Shown here: positions 48,901-62,871 of the stretch, piece after piece
How positions within the stretch are numbered: position 1 is the first letter of the stretch
How the letters are laid out: the number at the start of each line of letters is the position of its first letter
Source: Typha latifolia
Lineage: Eukaryota; Streptophyta; Magnoliopsida; Poales; Typhaceae
Direction of reading: 5' to 3'
Assembly (NCBI GenBank): GCA_019914945.1
Contig: CM034101.1
Coordinates: forward strand, 17,557,188-17,621,187
DNA length: 64,000 nt
Notes under the pieces: generated by a model
Database searches by the model: none
The model's input: only the letters and a program-made list of their open reading frames with translations
What the model was told of the DNA's origin: nothing
Made by a program: the position numbers and the translations under genes

Positions 48901-51900
48901 ATGGAGGCAGAGGTACTCGATATGTTTTTTGAATTTTCTCTTTCATTAACCCATTAGTTTATCATCTTCAATGAGATCTTAACAACTGCCGTTGTAATTA
49001 ATTGACCTTATATGTATCACTTGCTTTTGCTGTTCTGCATATTTTTGAAAGATTATTTTTCCTCAGCTTTCGAGCTACTTTCTTATCGTCTCTTGTTCTT
49101 TGTTTAATATATTTTTTATTTCTAATCACTAAATTGCAAAACGTATGATCCACAAATTCTTTGTTTAGTAATTCAACATAGTTTCTTGTCCTGCAAATTC
49201 TCAGTCCAAGAATGTGGAACTAGATGGTGGTGAAAATGATATATGACCAAATCAACACTTGATAAAATAGCTTAAAAGTTACTCTTAAGAAGCTACATTC
49301 TCCAAAATGACAGTAGACATGTTTGGGCTGCTATATTATTCCGTAAAAGCATGCTGAAAAAATTCTAATAAGTATAGTTCTTTTTGTGCTAATATGCTAG
49401 TTTAGCTGCTAAAGGTGATGTTTGTATATTTACTAAGACTGATCTTGTTGAGCAAAGTTAAGTTGTTTGGTCCCTGTAACTAATTATTTTAATATTTTCA
49501 GGACTCCAAAGTTCCGACTGTTGATTTTGGACATCTTGAAGGTCCGAAGGCTGTCAGGATAACTGAGGTAGGAAAATCACTTGAAGGTGGTGCACTTGAC
49601 GGGGTATATTAACTTATAAGCATGTAGTTACATGGTCAACTCATTCTTAGGTTGTGTATATGTGTAATGTTTATGTAGATGTCTTCTCATATATTGCCCA
49701 CAACTGTCTTTATTAGGAGTATTTCTGACTTCATGTAGCCTAACTCTTTGCACAAATTCATGCCTTGCACATCTCTTCTTTTTATGCATTGCCTTTTTTA
49801 GGCGCATTTAACACATGCTTAAAAAGGAGAGAGTACGTTGCTTCGACGGATTTAACAACTTGGTAACTTGACGTGGTTCATGAAGGGCTCATTTGCTGCT
49901 TTAAGTTCACTATGTAAATCGATGGCTGAATGAACATGACATTGCTTATACAATACTGCTAGTTTGGACAAGGTTGATTAGAAATATAATGTTTTTACCT
50001 TTGCTTTTCAGTGTTGTTGAAACATTCAAACCTCCAAATACGCGTGTAAATCGCGTGGGTAAATTCTCCCACGCGGTGCATCACATGATCTGTCAGTAAT
50101 AGGATTTCACAAGGCACGCAACAGCACAAATTCATACCATAAATAAACTCAACCATAAGAGTTCGGATATAAATTCCACAGGCCACAATAAGCCTTCTAG
50201 ATACACATCCAAAATACAATGCTAATGTTTAAAATACATCGTCAATTATAACGCCCTCGTATGGGCTCAATACAACTAATAAACATACTGAAATAGAAAG
50301 ATAGCTACTCCTAGTTATCCGCATCTGCGTCCCTTAGCTCTGAAATAATGCCACCAAGAGGTAGTGAGCTCATAATCCAGCGAGTCGGATCCATACAATC
50401 TAAACAATGAAATCACATGTGCATATCCAATGCATCCCTATAATTGCTAGCAATAACAATATGCTTGTTGAAATGACTTACCATGAGATACTAGATCAAT
50501 GCAATCAATAAAGATTTCACGTCACTATCCTGAAACATGCTAGTTACTAAACGTATCAAGATAAGTCCACACAGATATCATGCTTGATACAATCTTTTAT
50601 TCATACATATCTCAATCATAGTGTTTATATGTTATGCACAGCAATACAAGAGTAGTTTAGTCATCTCATGCCCAAGGCATTAATCATACTTATCATAGCT
50701 TACCAAGCTATTTACCACACAGGGTAAATACTCTCAAGAAAATTATCCATCACATAACCATCCATCATCTCACACATCGAGGGGATATATACACATCTAG
50801 CGGTAATGCCACCTACACATGTATGACGACACTACATGTGACCGGTCGTCTGTGGCCATCATACTAAAGACCCCGGTCGTAAGCCCATATCTCACTCTCT
50901 CTAAATTATCACTGCCCTCAGCTAAATGCATGTACTAATACTAACATTCCTACAATATCATGGAAGATATAATAACTGTAACTATATTATTCTAGACTTG
51001 TATCAATTCTACTCGCCTGGGGGGTCTCCACAGTACACTAAATCTCGTCAGCTAGCCGGCTCCTCCATAATCCCAAAATCTTCCTCACGCAATGTCAATC
51101 CGAAGGGGGGTTGGTCGGCGGGCTTGACGGCTCTGGGTCCGGGGCTTCGTCGGCTCCGGCGTCGGCAACCCGAGAGAGAGAAGAGGGAAGGAGAGTTGGC
51201 GAGGTGAAGAAGAAATTGGGGGGGGGGGGAATGGTGATTAATGGAGGTGGGGAAGGTGGTGTGGATGGCAAGCAAGGGAAGAGGAAGAAGAAGAAAAGAG
51301 AAGAAGAACGGGGGGCAGGCTCTGTGATGCACGTGCTCGGCGCATGCGTCATAATTTTTTTTTTTTTAATTGGGGTGTTACAGTTGTGGCATGTTAATTA
51401 ATATATTTTCTCATGAAAATCAACATGCTATGGGTCAGCTCCCACAAAAATTGACCACTCTGGCATTATGAGTCTCTTAAATAAATGTGTATATGTTTAT
51501 AAAAATACTTGAGGCTTTGAAATGTTTCAAGACTATTTTAATTGCCTTGAAGTACATAATTGATATGGTTTGATGTTTGGTGCTTGTATGGTCTTTGGTT
51601 ATGTGTTTTCAAGAAACAGAACACTAGAGATTAGAAGTTTCCAACACGTGGATAATTGCCATTACATAGATTCTATGCCAATGCTCATGTGCCATAGGAT
51701 TCAGCACTGGGAAAATAGAAAACAGTCTTCAATGAGAGAAGTAACCTATATATACTTAACTTAAGACGGGTCCTTCTGCCTCTCCCACGTGACCTTGTAT
51801 TACTGCCTTACCTGGTTATGTATGCCTTTAATAACCATAGGCATTCTGTAACTCTATATTTTGTATGATTTTATAGTGGTTATATGTTCCTATCTTAGCA

Positions 51901-54900
51901 CCATACATAGCTAAAGTACGAAATATTTTGAGGTAAGATGGATGTTCTCTTCTTTTTTTTTGTTGTTGTAGTAATCAATTTCTGTCCTCTATTATGAATG
52001 TGTTAAAAAATGACTTTAGTGGTGAAATGTCGTTCCAGTTTGTTATAGTGGGTGGCTTCAAGGAGAATACAATAAGTTATTTTCTATGTGACCCATACTC
52101 ATCTAAACTTGCAACTGTCGAGTTTAATTCTCCAAATGAAGAATTCCAGGCACCACATTTTTTAAATGCATCAGCGCTCTTGAGATGCAGACTGAGATGG
52201 TTATAAAATTTATATAGAATCTGAACCCAAAATTTATACTTAGACTGAACCATGATAAATATATAAAGCAATCATTCTTAAAGTTCTCTTCAGCAGGCTA
52301 ATGGGAGACAAAAATTATGGTGTATGACAATAATTATTTATGAGCTCTGTTAACTTTTTTTAATTTAAACTGATAAACTAGCTATGTATGACATGCTATT
52401 ATAATATTATACATATATATAGGTGTATATTACAGACTTTTTTTTTTGAAAAAGATTTGACACATTTACAGATTTCTGGAATAATTCATCCTAAGGTTGG
52501 AAAAGGTTACTTTCTCTGTCCATGTTGAGATAGGTGTCTTACAATCTTGAGGCACAATCAATGGCAAGAGAAGTGCTAAAACCATAGCAGTTAAACTAGG
52601 TAAAGAAAAAAAAACATAAAAGGGAAACTAGGTAAAAAGACATAATAGATAAAAAAAAGGAGATTTATGGAAGATTCTTCATCGATCTAGTGACCGGTGA
52701 ATCACTGATCAAAGACTGAACATGCATAGAAGGCAATCCAAAAGACTCATGCTCTCACATAGTGAATCACTGATCAAGTAACGGGCCATACACCTACCTG
52801 ATTGAGAGGTGCTATAATCTATACAGGCGTAATTGGAGCCTTAAGAGCGTAGTGGTTATGGAGCAGGCGGTTCTTCATGGCTCAGTCTGCTTTCTTAATT
52901 TGAATGGATGAACAAACCATAATAGGGAAACGGTAAAAATATTGATCACACTTCAGGAGTGCATACTGCATAGAGTAAACTTTGCATGGATGGAGCCCAC
53001 AAATATTGTTAGTTTTTAATGTCTCTTCAAATTTATATGCAATTTCTTGACTCTAGGGTATGCTAGTTCTCATAAACATATCTTCATTATCTTCCACATT
53101 TTTTGAACTTTTGTTACTGTACATATCATTGATCTTGAAATGTCATTCTTACATGCTACATTTGTAGGAACTTTCAGGTTATAGATATTGAGGAGATGGC
53201 ATGGGCTCCAAGGTATGGTTTGAAAGGAATGATTGATGCATCAATTTCTATAAAGATCGGTTCAATCAACGGTGATTCACATGAGAAAATAATGCCTTTG
53301 GAGTTTAAGACTGGAAAAGGAACTAGTGGCCATGTAAGAATGAGATGCTAAGTTTTGCTAACTATTAATTATAATATATTAAATTAAGTTTTCCCTAACA
53401 TTCTTGTGAATGTTCTCTATCATGACTATGTAATCACTTTGTATCTCTGGGTGATAAACCTTGCCTAACATTGACAAACTATCTTTTCTTCATTTATGGG
53501 CAACAGTAAATGTTTACTATTTAAATTCTGAAGTTATTTTGATCTTTTTCTTAATACTATCCATTTGGTCTTGACCTGCCAGATCCTGTATTATTGGAAA
53601 GGTATGGATGAGGGTTATGATGTGCAAATGGTTTGCCATTCATAGCACTGGTTGTCTCTATATTGCATTTCCTTTCTCTTGTGGAGTAATAATCTCCAGC
53701 TTTTGTCGTTCATCTGGTATGTAGAGCTCTGCTCAAGTTAAGCTGAGCACGAGACTCATATTTAGTTTCGACACATAAATCAGTCAAGCTTGAACATAAC
53801 ACTTATGAGTTGGTATAGGGTCAGCTTTGTTTGGAGGTCTCAGCTCGGGCAAATTTTAGATTTAAAGCTGAATCTAACATTAGATTTAGATCTTGGCCCA
53901 ATCTCAGCTCAAATTTGTTGTGGTACTTAGCAGCTGAACCTGAAAATTCTTGTACTAGTGAGAATTTGTTCTTGGTATTCTTCATGAACTAAATCTTTTT
54001 CTTGGTTTCATCTTTTAATCTTGGCCTTTATGTGTTGCGTGATGATTTTGACTACCATGCCATGGGATAGAAGAAAATTAATAAGTGCATTTCCTAACAT
54101 ATCTCTTTATCAGAAGGTAATAGCTCCTGAGATATCTGACATTTTTTATTCCTGACAATTTCTGTCTTCTTGCCTGAAATATGCAGTCTCTCTCGCTTCT
54201 TGATTCAAGTATTATGTCACTTAGGCATTCTCTTGACTGTCAGATAACTCTGTAAATTTTAATCAGTATGGGGAACTGCACAATATCTTTCGTTCGAGTA
54301 AAGTCAATAAATCTCTGGATAATATTGTTTCTTTAATAAAAAAGAACCAACTCTTACTACAATTCATTTTGCACTAAACTTTTTTTTTTCTTTCGCAGTC
54401 TGCTATGGAACATTCTGCTCAGGTGATATTGTACACCCTCCTAATGTCTGAAAGGTAGGGCCTTGCAATGATAATATCATTTTCTGGACTGGATTATACT
54501 TGTATCTAATCTGTGTGGTTCTTCTTATTTAGATATCTGAAGAAGGATATTGACTTGGGTCTTTTGTACTACCATCATACAGATCAGACACTGGTGAGTC
54601 CAGCAATGCCATCCACTGATCTTCTATTTCTCTATCACTGCCTAACTCTTGTTAACTCTGAAGGGTATCAAAGTACAACGATCAGACTTGGTTGGTTTAA
54701 TAATGCGCCGAAATGAGCTTGCAACTGATATATTGAAGGCCTCAACTAAAGAAATTTTTCCTCCAATGTTACAGGTGCAACTACTTCTAGACTCTCATCT
54801 TTCCACATGAAATCTAATTACAAAAATTCTGTTTAATGATTATGTGTATTTCAGAGTCCAACAATGTGCAGAAGTTGTCGCCACCTAAATAACTGTACAG

Positions 54901-57900
54901 TCTATCATAAGGTACGATTGTCTACATCTTTCTAACATATAAAGCTAGTTGGTTGTTGGAACTTGTTAGTGAAAGTTCTACTCTTCCAAGAAACAAATGG
55001 AGATGGGTAAATAGGGATTGCAATCAAAAGTTTAGTCACTGCAACCTTGCAAAATTAACATTTTATAATATTCGTAGTCACATAAAGTTCTATATTTGTT
55101 TCCACCTGCTGTGCTCTTGTTCGAATACAGCATTTCTTGCTTCCTTGCCAATATGCTTTTCCCTTCTTGGTTCTCTTCGTGCAACATGCTTACTGTCACG
55201 CCTTATTGGCGGAAAAACAAATATTTGCATTTACGATTGCCATCACCTTACTTTCAATATATCTATAAGATGCTATCCTTTCCATATTTATATCTCGCAA
55301 TAAAATTTAACCAAGCAGGATTCTTGGATGCATTTTGGCTGTGGAATTTTCATAATGGAAGTGCAAACTATAGTTGTTTCATTTCTCAAAAGTTTACTTC
55401 CAATTGTTGATACATATCACACCTTACTAGTTGAAATTGCATGCGTTTTTAATATGCTACAGTATTTTTTACCTCAAGCTAGCTGTTCTGGCCATGTCGC
55501 CATATCAAGTTTTCCTTTCAAATTTCAGTAACTGTATATACACTATCATTCATGTCAATATCATTTTTTTTGTCAGTTGTCACTTATTGATATTTTCAGC
55601 TCTTATTCTACCTCATGCATATACTTTGGTTTGGATGCTTCAGGCGCATGGTGGCAACATCGAGAGTAGTGGGCTTGGTGATGTATATGACAACCTCGTT
55701 AATCACTTAAGTACTGTTCACTGTAATTTTCTAAAGCATTGGGACCGATTGATTGATCTGGAAGCAAAAGTATCACAGGTTTTCTTTGTACTACACGGCA
55801 ATGACATGCAATGCACTAAATGTATAATTTTCTGAACTTCTGCAATTCTTCCAAATTTCAGGTCACAAAGAAAGAAATATTGCAATCACATAAATTAAAG
55901 GGTGGGAAGAGTACAAATAGCCTGTCTTCCCTTATCCTTGATGTCAGAAATGAATTATCAGGAGATGCATCTGGTGGAAGTGACAAAAACATATATCATT
56001 TTGTGCGTCAAAAATTGCGGCCGGGAAAAGATCAGGAACAAGTGGATCCTCCTGGACCTAGAGTGAACAACCTGGATTGCACCCTCAGATGTGGAGATTG
56101 TGTGGTACTTTTACTTACATATTACTTGCATTTTTATAGAACTGCATAGCTGCTGACTGTCAAGAAATCTAGAAATTCTATAGGGATGTTATCCTATTAG
56201 TAATATCTTAAGGATGTTATCATTATTAATTTTGTATCTTAGGGATCTTATCCTATTAGTAATATCTTCTTGTTGCAACATTAATGCTCTTTCATTTTGC
56301 TTGCCTACCTGAAATTCATCAAGGCTAGAAGCCGAGAAGTCAAATCTTTGAGAATAGTCTGTCTAATGTCTACATAACGACATCAACTTTGATTTTTCTT
56401 AACAAAAAGAGGCACGACCTTTGATCAGTATATATCTTTTAAAATATCTTTTCTGTAGGAATTCCTTGCACACCTTTGCTTTGTTACATTTCATTACGAG
56501 TGCTCATACGGGTTAATGCTAATCATATCTTGAAGTAGCACTTTTGCATCTTTGCCATTGTAGATTTTGTTAGCAGCAGATGATTATACAATCAAAATAG
56601 CACCATATACATTGAAATGTACCCTTGTGAATGAAATAAATACAATAGTTTTAAGATGATATGATTATTGCCAATACAGCGAGCTGTCTTCATATTTTGT
56701 TTCATCTCCGATCCTTATAATTTTGCAGAATTATCATGTAGCACTCATTGTTGCTATTATTTTATTTCATCCAGGTTAATTTCTTATTCTTTTTTTTATC
56801 ATGCACTATTTTGAATATAGGTGCTTAGCACGGAATCTGGTCGTGTTGCAGTTGCAAATGGAGTCATAAGTGACATTAATTGCTCTAGTGTCTCTGTAAG
56901 AGATCAGTTCTTTTTTCTGCATCTTCATATATTTATGTTGTATCTCATGTCTCTCAGAAGTTCAGCAGATGTTGAAGCTTCAACTATCTTTTCTGTTGTT
57001 TTAACTTTCTGAGCAGCTAATCTAAGTTGGAACCGATCCATATAAAAGTAATTGTCCATGTTTTAGGTATCTTTACGCCGCCGACTAAGGCTTCCTGGAT
57101 GTGATTCTTTATCAGAGATGGGAGATATCAGTCGTGAAGTTTGGCGGATTGACAAGGATGAAGTTTCTTCCTCTTTTGCGACCATGCGGTAGTTTCAACT
57201 TCCCTTGCTCTTCAGCAAGTTTGGCAATACATTTGCTACTGTGCTGACTATACACAAAATGATAATCTAACATATGTTACTATTGAATTGTACAAGATTC
57301 AACCTCATACAATTGTTTGCACAGAGCCTGAGAAACTCTCATCTGCGTAAGATGATCGTTGATCTTGAGGTCAGCATTACACCTCTGCTTCCCTTATTTT
57401 GTTGTTTTCTATGACTTTTGTCTCTAGTTTCTATTGATATTTGACAGGCTCCCAGGTTTGATAGTGGAGGATTGTTTAGCCAAGATCCTGCAATATCATA
57501 TGTACGATCAGAAAAGAGTTTAAATAATGATCAGCGGAGGTCGATCCAAAAAGTACTTTTTTCGGTCCCTTTTTATATTTTGATTCTTTTATACTAAAAT
57601 GGTTAATGTGTTATTTCATATCAGAAACTGCTGATACCTTATTATTCTAATGCATCTTCTTGCCTGCTGTCATTTTCAGATACTTACTGCAAAAGATTAT
57701 GCTCTTATTTTAGGCATGCCCGGAACAGGCAAAACGTCTACAATGGTGCATGCTGTAAAGGCATTGTTGATGAGAGGAGCTTCCATTTTACTTACATCAT
57801 ATACTAATTCTGCCATTGATAATTTGCTTATCAAATTGAAGGCTCAGGTACTTTCTTCTGCTACCTTCAATAAGATATTGCTTCCTTTCTTGTTCAAGGG

Positions 57901-60900
57901 TTCTTGCATACTTCCCTAACTGAACTGCATGTTGTGAGCCAAATCGATTTGAGGATAAACATACTGATGCATACTAACTCATAATGGTAAATCAAAATCG
58001 ATTCTGTGTAGATTTTCCCTATTGGCCTTTTAAACTTAAGTATCACTTTGTCCCAATTCTTGTAATATTTATATCTACCGGTTGATTTTCTGTCAATCTA
58101 GAATTCTATGCTTGAATGACCAATAATTTTGTCAATATTATATTCTCATAATCTGTTGTTGTGGATAATATGATTCATATTTATAACAGAAAAAGGAGAT
58201 CAACAAAGGCAGAATAATGTCTTTCATTATGATCCATTTTTTCACGCAGTAGTTCATTAAAAATGTACATTTACTTGGGTGTCTTGGCTTTAAAAGACAT
58301 TCTTTTCTCAGTTGTGGGATGTTATGACTTAGACTTTCAATTGGTAGTTGACTTTTCATCTTCAAATGGAAGCATGCTGGATATGTTGATCTTGTCAAAG
58401 GACACTAGAAAATAGTACGAAAAGAATAGCCATGATATCTATGAGAAGGTTGTTGAAGGCTGCTGTGCAGGCGCCTAGTGCTTTTTCAAGTGCCTAAGCT
58501 GGCCTGGTCAGCCCTGTTTTACTCTCAGTTTGCAATAACATGAGTAAGAGATGATTTAGGGATTATATAAAACATCACTGTTAGAAAGTATTGCCTAATT
58601 ATTTTCTAGTCTTTTCCCAAATGCATTCTTGTTTAAGCTCTAAATTATGCAGGGTATTGATTTCATACGTATTGGAAGGCCCGAAGTTGTGCACCATGAT
58701 GTTCGCCCTCATTGCTTTTCAGGTTCATTTGTACTTCACTGCCTTTATCATACTTGTTCTTGTTCTTTGCGATCGACTTCATAGCGTTTCCTTGTGGTAG
58801 CAATGGATGCAAAATCAGTGGATGACATTAAAGAAAGGATGGAAGGTGTCCAGATTGTTGGGGTAACTTGCTTGGGAGTTAATCATCCCTTGCTTTCAAG
58901 TAAAAAATTTGACATATGTATTATGGATGAGGCCGGGCAAACTACATTGCCTGTAAGTATGATTTTCCCGTCTTGCAATTGTGATTTCTGGTCCTTTCTT
59001 TTGCATATTTGTATTATGTAGTATTATCTTAAGCTTCAGTAAGATATTGTTATCAAAAAGTAAGTCTATCATCATATGTAAAGAAATTCCTGATAATAGC
59101 ACTTGTTTTGATGGAGAACTTTGCAGCTGATAGAGCTAAATACAGGAGATTGATCAATTAATCCATCCCTAAATAAAGGAATAAATTCTTTTATGCATTT
59201 CTTCTTGATATTAGGTGTCGCTAGGACCGTTGATGCTTGCGTCAAAGTTTGTTCTAGTTGGAGACCATTACCAACTTCCTCCACTAGTTCAGGTGTTTGC
59301 TGCTTTTCTTGGTTGTACCTCTTCCTATATTTCTCTTCATCTATTATTCTTTTAAACACAACTTTTATAGAGCACAGAAGCTCGGGAGAATGGAATGGGC
59401 GTTAGTTTATTCTGGAGATTATCAGAAGCACATCCTCAGGCGATTTCAGCTTTGGAGTGCCAGGTTCCTCTTATTCAAAGTTTTACTTTTATGTTCACCC
59501 AGTGACTAGAAATAATAGCTGATGAGTTTGAATGGCTTCTTTGTGTAGTACCGTATGTCTTCTGGTATTATGGAGTTGTCAAATACGCTAATTTATGGGA
59601 ACAGATTACGTTGTGGTTCTTCTGAAATTGCAGAGGCCAAACTCAAATTTTCTGGCAAAGAACCTGCAGCATTATGGCTTACAGAGGTAAAAGAAATCTC
59701 ACAAATCTTACTTTGTTCTTATGAAAGAATATCATTTCAGTCAAGGGACCAGCAAATCAGCATATGCAGTTTGTGATGGCAGTCAAAGATTCTTAAATGT
59801 GATTATGTTACTCATATCAACATTTTGTAGTGATGGAAATGGAAAGCATCCAGTTTGTTGTCCATACATAGGATCTTTAGTTAGCAGGCACATGTTATGC
59901 ATCTGATTAACCAGAGACAGATTGTTTGCTTCTAGATAAGGAATAATATCTGCAAAATAGAACCAGTACCGCTTCTATATTTTTGTGTTGATGGTAATTT
60001 AATCATACACCTGATGAGTATTGTTTGGCCTTTTTGGCTTGTTATATTGCTCTGAGCTCATCTGCAATGTACTTTAATAAACTTCTGCTGCGGCAATAAG
60101 CTTGATCATAGAAGGGTAATGTTCTGCTTATCATAAGACATTTTGCATTATTATATCTTTGTCCTCTTTTCTAGATATCATAGTTTTTTTTCCGACAATG
60201 GCCTCACATAACCAAACTTGTTTTCAATATGTGCAGATTTTGGATCCTGACAGATCTGTTGTCTTTATCAACACAGGTTAGAGTTTAGATTATATGAATT
60301 TTTGATCTTCTATGTGTTATTGACTTGAAAAAGAAAATTCAGACCAATTGCCTGCTCCTGAGGCAAAACAGAAGAAAACTGTGAACAATCCTTCAGAAGC
60401 ACATATTGTTTCACAGGCAAGTCTTCCTATATTTCCTATATTTATATGGACTGTCAAAAAAAGAAATTGCATCTTGTTCTTCTCATATATCGATTTTTTC
60501 ATGCATGGAGGTAAACACATATACATGGACAAGTATATGAACGCTGGTACTATATAAGTAAGCATGTATGTAGGTATATATAGGTTTGTGGTTTGGAGCC
60601 TCAATCCACTTAGTCAGAATCAGTATCAGGACATTCAGATGATAGATCTGTGACATTAGCCATCATCTTCAATAAAAAAGGTTGTTAGAAACAGGAGTTG
60701 CATGTACTGACTATCTTTTGCCCATGTGTTGAGTGGTCCATAAACTTCTGTTATATTAGCATCGTTCTTTCAATTTATTCGGAATATTATCTTAGTTCTG
60801 TTATAGCAGCCAATTTGTGTGTGTGCGCATGTCAAGCCATGTATATATCTTCTTCGAGCTTGGTCAAGCCAACCTCTGATCAAGCTTGGCTCATTTAAAT

Positions 60901-62871
60901 TCAAACATGAGTTGATCCTAAATTGAGGCGGTGAGGAATGCATCGTTAATTCTTGTTTCTATTTATCTTTATCCTTATGACTATCTGTTGCTTTCTTTCA
61001 CTGGACAAATGCATGTAGATATTCTTTATATCTTTACTTTGAAATTCTTTTTTTCACATTTTGGAAGTTCTTTGAGTTTGCTTGAAAACAGATTCGTCAT
61101 ATGATTTGTAGATTACTGTGAATCTACTGAAGAGAGGCATTCTTGAAGAAGATATTGGCATAATAACCCCGTACAACTCACAAGCCAGTCTCATTCGGCA
61201 TTTTGTTGGTTCCTCTGTTGAAGTTCATACAATTGATAAATATCAGGTTGGTCTTTGATGTCCCTTTGGTGCTAGTCTTGTAAGCATGCAAGTGACAAGA
61301 CCGTTATTGGTTGTAGGCTTGTAGCATTGTCTGTTGTGTAATCAGAAGTTTTTGGCAAATAATATACTTTTCAGTTGAATCTTTAATAGTCTTGGCAAGT
61401 ATTTTGTGACAAAGAACCTATGACAAATGTAGATAAGTAAAAATCCATATGACATGGTAAGATTGGTGATTATTGTACCTTCTAGTTGTTGCAAGCAATC
61501 ACATATCAGATTTAGAGGGAAGGGCTAACTTGCCTTGTCTTGAAGTTCTCTTTAATTTGATTGTTCTGTATTCCTCTACACTTGTTGAAGATATAAAAAT
61601 GTGTTCTGATCTGTTGTAAGATGGATATTAAGTTGTATGACTGTTGGTATCTTAACTGTGTTCTGAGCAGCTTTTTGCTGCTTTGTCTTATTTCTAATAA
61701 AATATGTCTATTGAGCAGGGCAGAGATAAAGACTGTATCCTTGTGTCTTTTGTACGATCCAGTGGAAATTTGAGAACGTGCAGTTCTTCTTTGCTTGGAG
61801 ATTGGCACAGGATCAATGTTGTCTTAACACGTGCAAAAGTAAGTGCAGCAATTGTTTTAGCCCTTGACACCTCAGAAAATGCAAGGTTCATCCTAGGGTT
61901 GCATTTCGTTAATAGCATAACTAAATTAGAACTTTCTTCGTTTTTGAAAGTAATCTAAAATATCCTGGCTTGAGGTGCAACTCTTTTCTTTCATGATGTA
62001 ATGAGATATGGTCACACACTTGTACTTATAGTTTGTGAAGCAGACTATAGCTCTTCTCCATGTTTTTCTGTGATGAAATTCTAGAAAAAAGCTAGCTTGA
62101 TTACTGATTACCTCTTTGCCTTATGTAAACTTGGGATTGAATCAGGACGGTTATTTTCTAGATGAGATGTTTACATGCATATAGGAGCATCCTAGCTTGA
62201 TTTCCAACATGCGGACAAGGGGTGAAAACGGATTGGAAAATAGTCCATCAAACTCGGTTTTGTATCTCAGTTTTGTTACATATTGATTTGCATTTATCTA
62301 TCCATCTTCGTACTTGTATCCTGATGGTCTTATCCGGAAATGGTTATGAGTTGAAGATTCCCATCCACATGCTTAAATATTACAAAAATAGCAAAAGTTG
62401 GATAGAATAAGACCTACTTTTTTTTTTTATCCGAATCTTTAATCTTGACTTATATACTGAACTATAGATATAAGTAATTTTATATTTCTCATAACTTTAC
62501 AAATCAAACATTTATACAACTAAAATCTGTTTTGTATCCATATACATAATGTTAACCAATTTTGCTATCTGTCTACTGTTTATGTCTGTATTAGTGTCTG
62601 GACAAGAAAATTAGATACAAACATGGCTTTAAACATTTCCGAGCTGCTTTCAACCCAAGATGTTACAATGCAGGTTTCTAAAACAGTTTTTAAGTTTTTC
62701 ATGTTGCAGAAAAAGCTTATCATGGTTGGATCTCAGAATACCCTATCAGGAGTTCCTCTGCTGAGGCTTCTGATTGGGAAGGTGGATGAACACGGTGGAA
62801 TTATACATATAACAAACAAGGATGTGAATTACGTGCAAGAGCTGAAGAAATGCTCCCAAATGAGTGTATAG
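45990..62871 (+). CDS. DNA2: DNA2-type replication helicase/nuclease (JHS1)
   Basis: ATP-dependent helicase-nuclease that trims long Okazaki flaps and resects DNA ends; the Arabidopsis orthologue is JHS1. My 34-exon model gives 1341 residues, close to the ~1330 I recall for JHS1, with every phase matching. Exons 1, 9, 13, 17, 24, 26, 33 and 34 are 45990-46337, 48276-48386, 53178-53333, 54855-54911, 57680-57847, 58801-58952, 61719-61838 and 62710-62871. A PIP-like motif KFGIQHFF lies at 29-36. The iron-sulfur cysteines are C421 (SFSCPRRAV) and C667, C670 and C676. RecB-nuclease residues are D554 (GMID), E576 and K578 (EFKTGK). Helicase motifs are Walker A GMPGTGKTS (944-952), DEAGQ (1054-1058), GDHYQLPP (1078-1085), motif V DKYQGRDKD (~1245) and motif VI VVLTRAK (~1282-1288). 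Intron 12 is 3.6 kb with a solo LTR. Intron 31 has a GC donor. The gene looks functional. Confidence 0.95.
50018..51382 (-). mobile_element. Solo LTR of a Ty3/gypsy-type retrotransposon
   Basis: A 1365-bp insertion in intron 12 of DNA2. On the minus strand it begins TGTAACACCCC and ends GAATGTTTCA, so it has the TG...CA ends of an LTR. It is flanked by a 5-bp target-site duplication, GTTGT at 50013-50017 and 51383-51387. TGTAACACCCC is a common start of plant gypsy (chromovirus-type) LTRs. There are no gag or pol reading frames and no second LTR, so recombination between LTRs probably left a solo copy. A G-rich stretch (51100-51330) and the T run at 51354-51367 belong to it. The reading frames there are not genes. 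Confidence 0.85.

Noticed and set aside
50926..51401. Overlapping reading frames on both strands at 51 kb
   Set aside because: They lie in or across the solo LTR and consist of low-complexity G/E/R or P/S/F text.
61839..61958. Extension of DNA2 exon 33 reading on without a stop
   Set aside because: The GTAAGT donor at 61839 and the family text VVLTRAKKKLIMVG require splicing to 62710.
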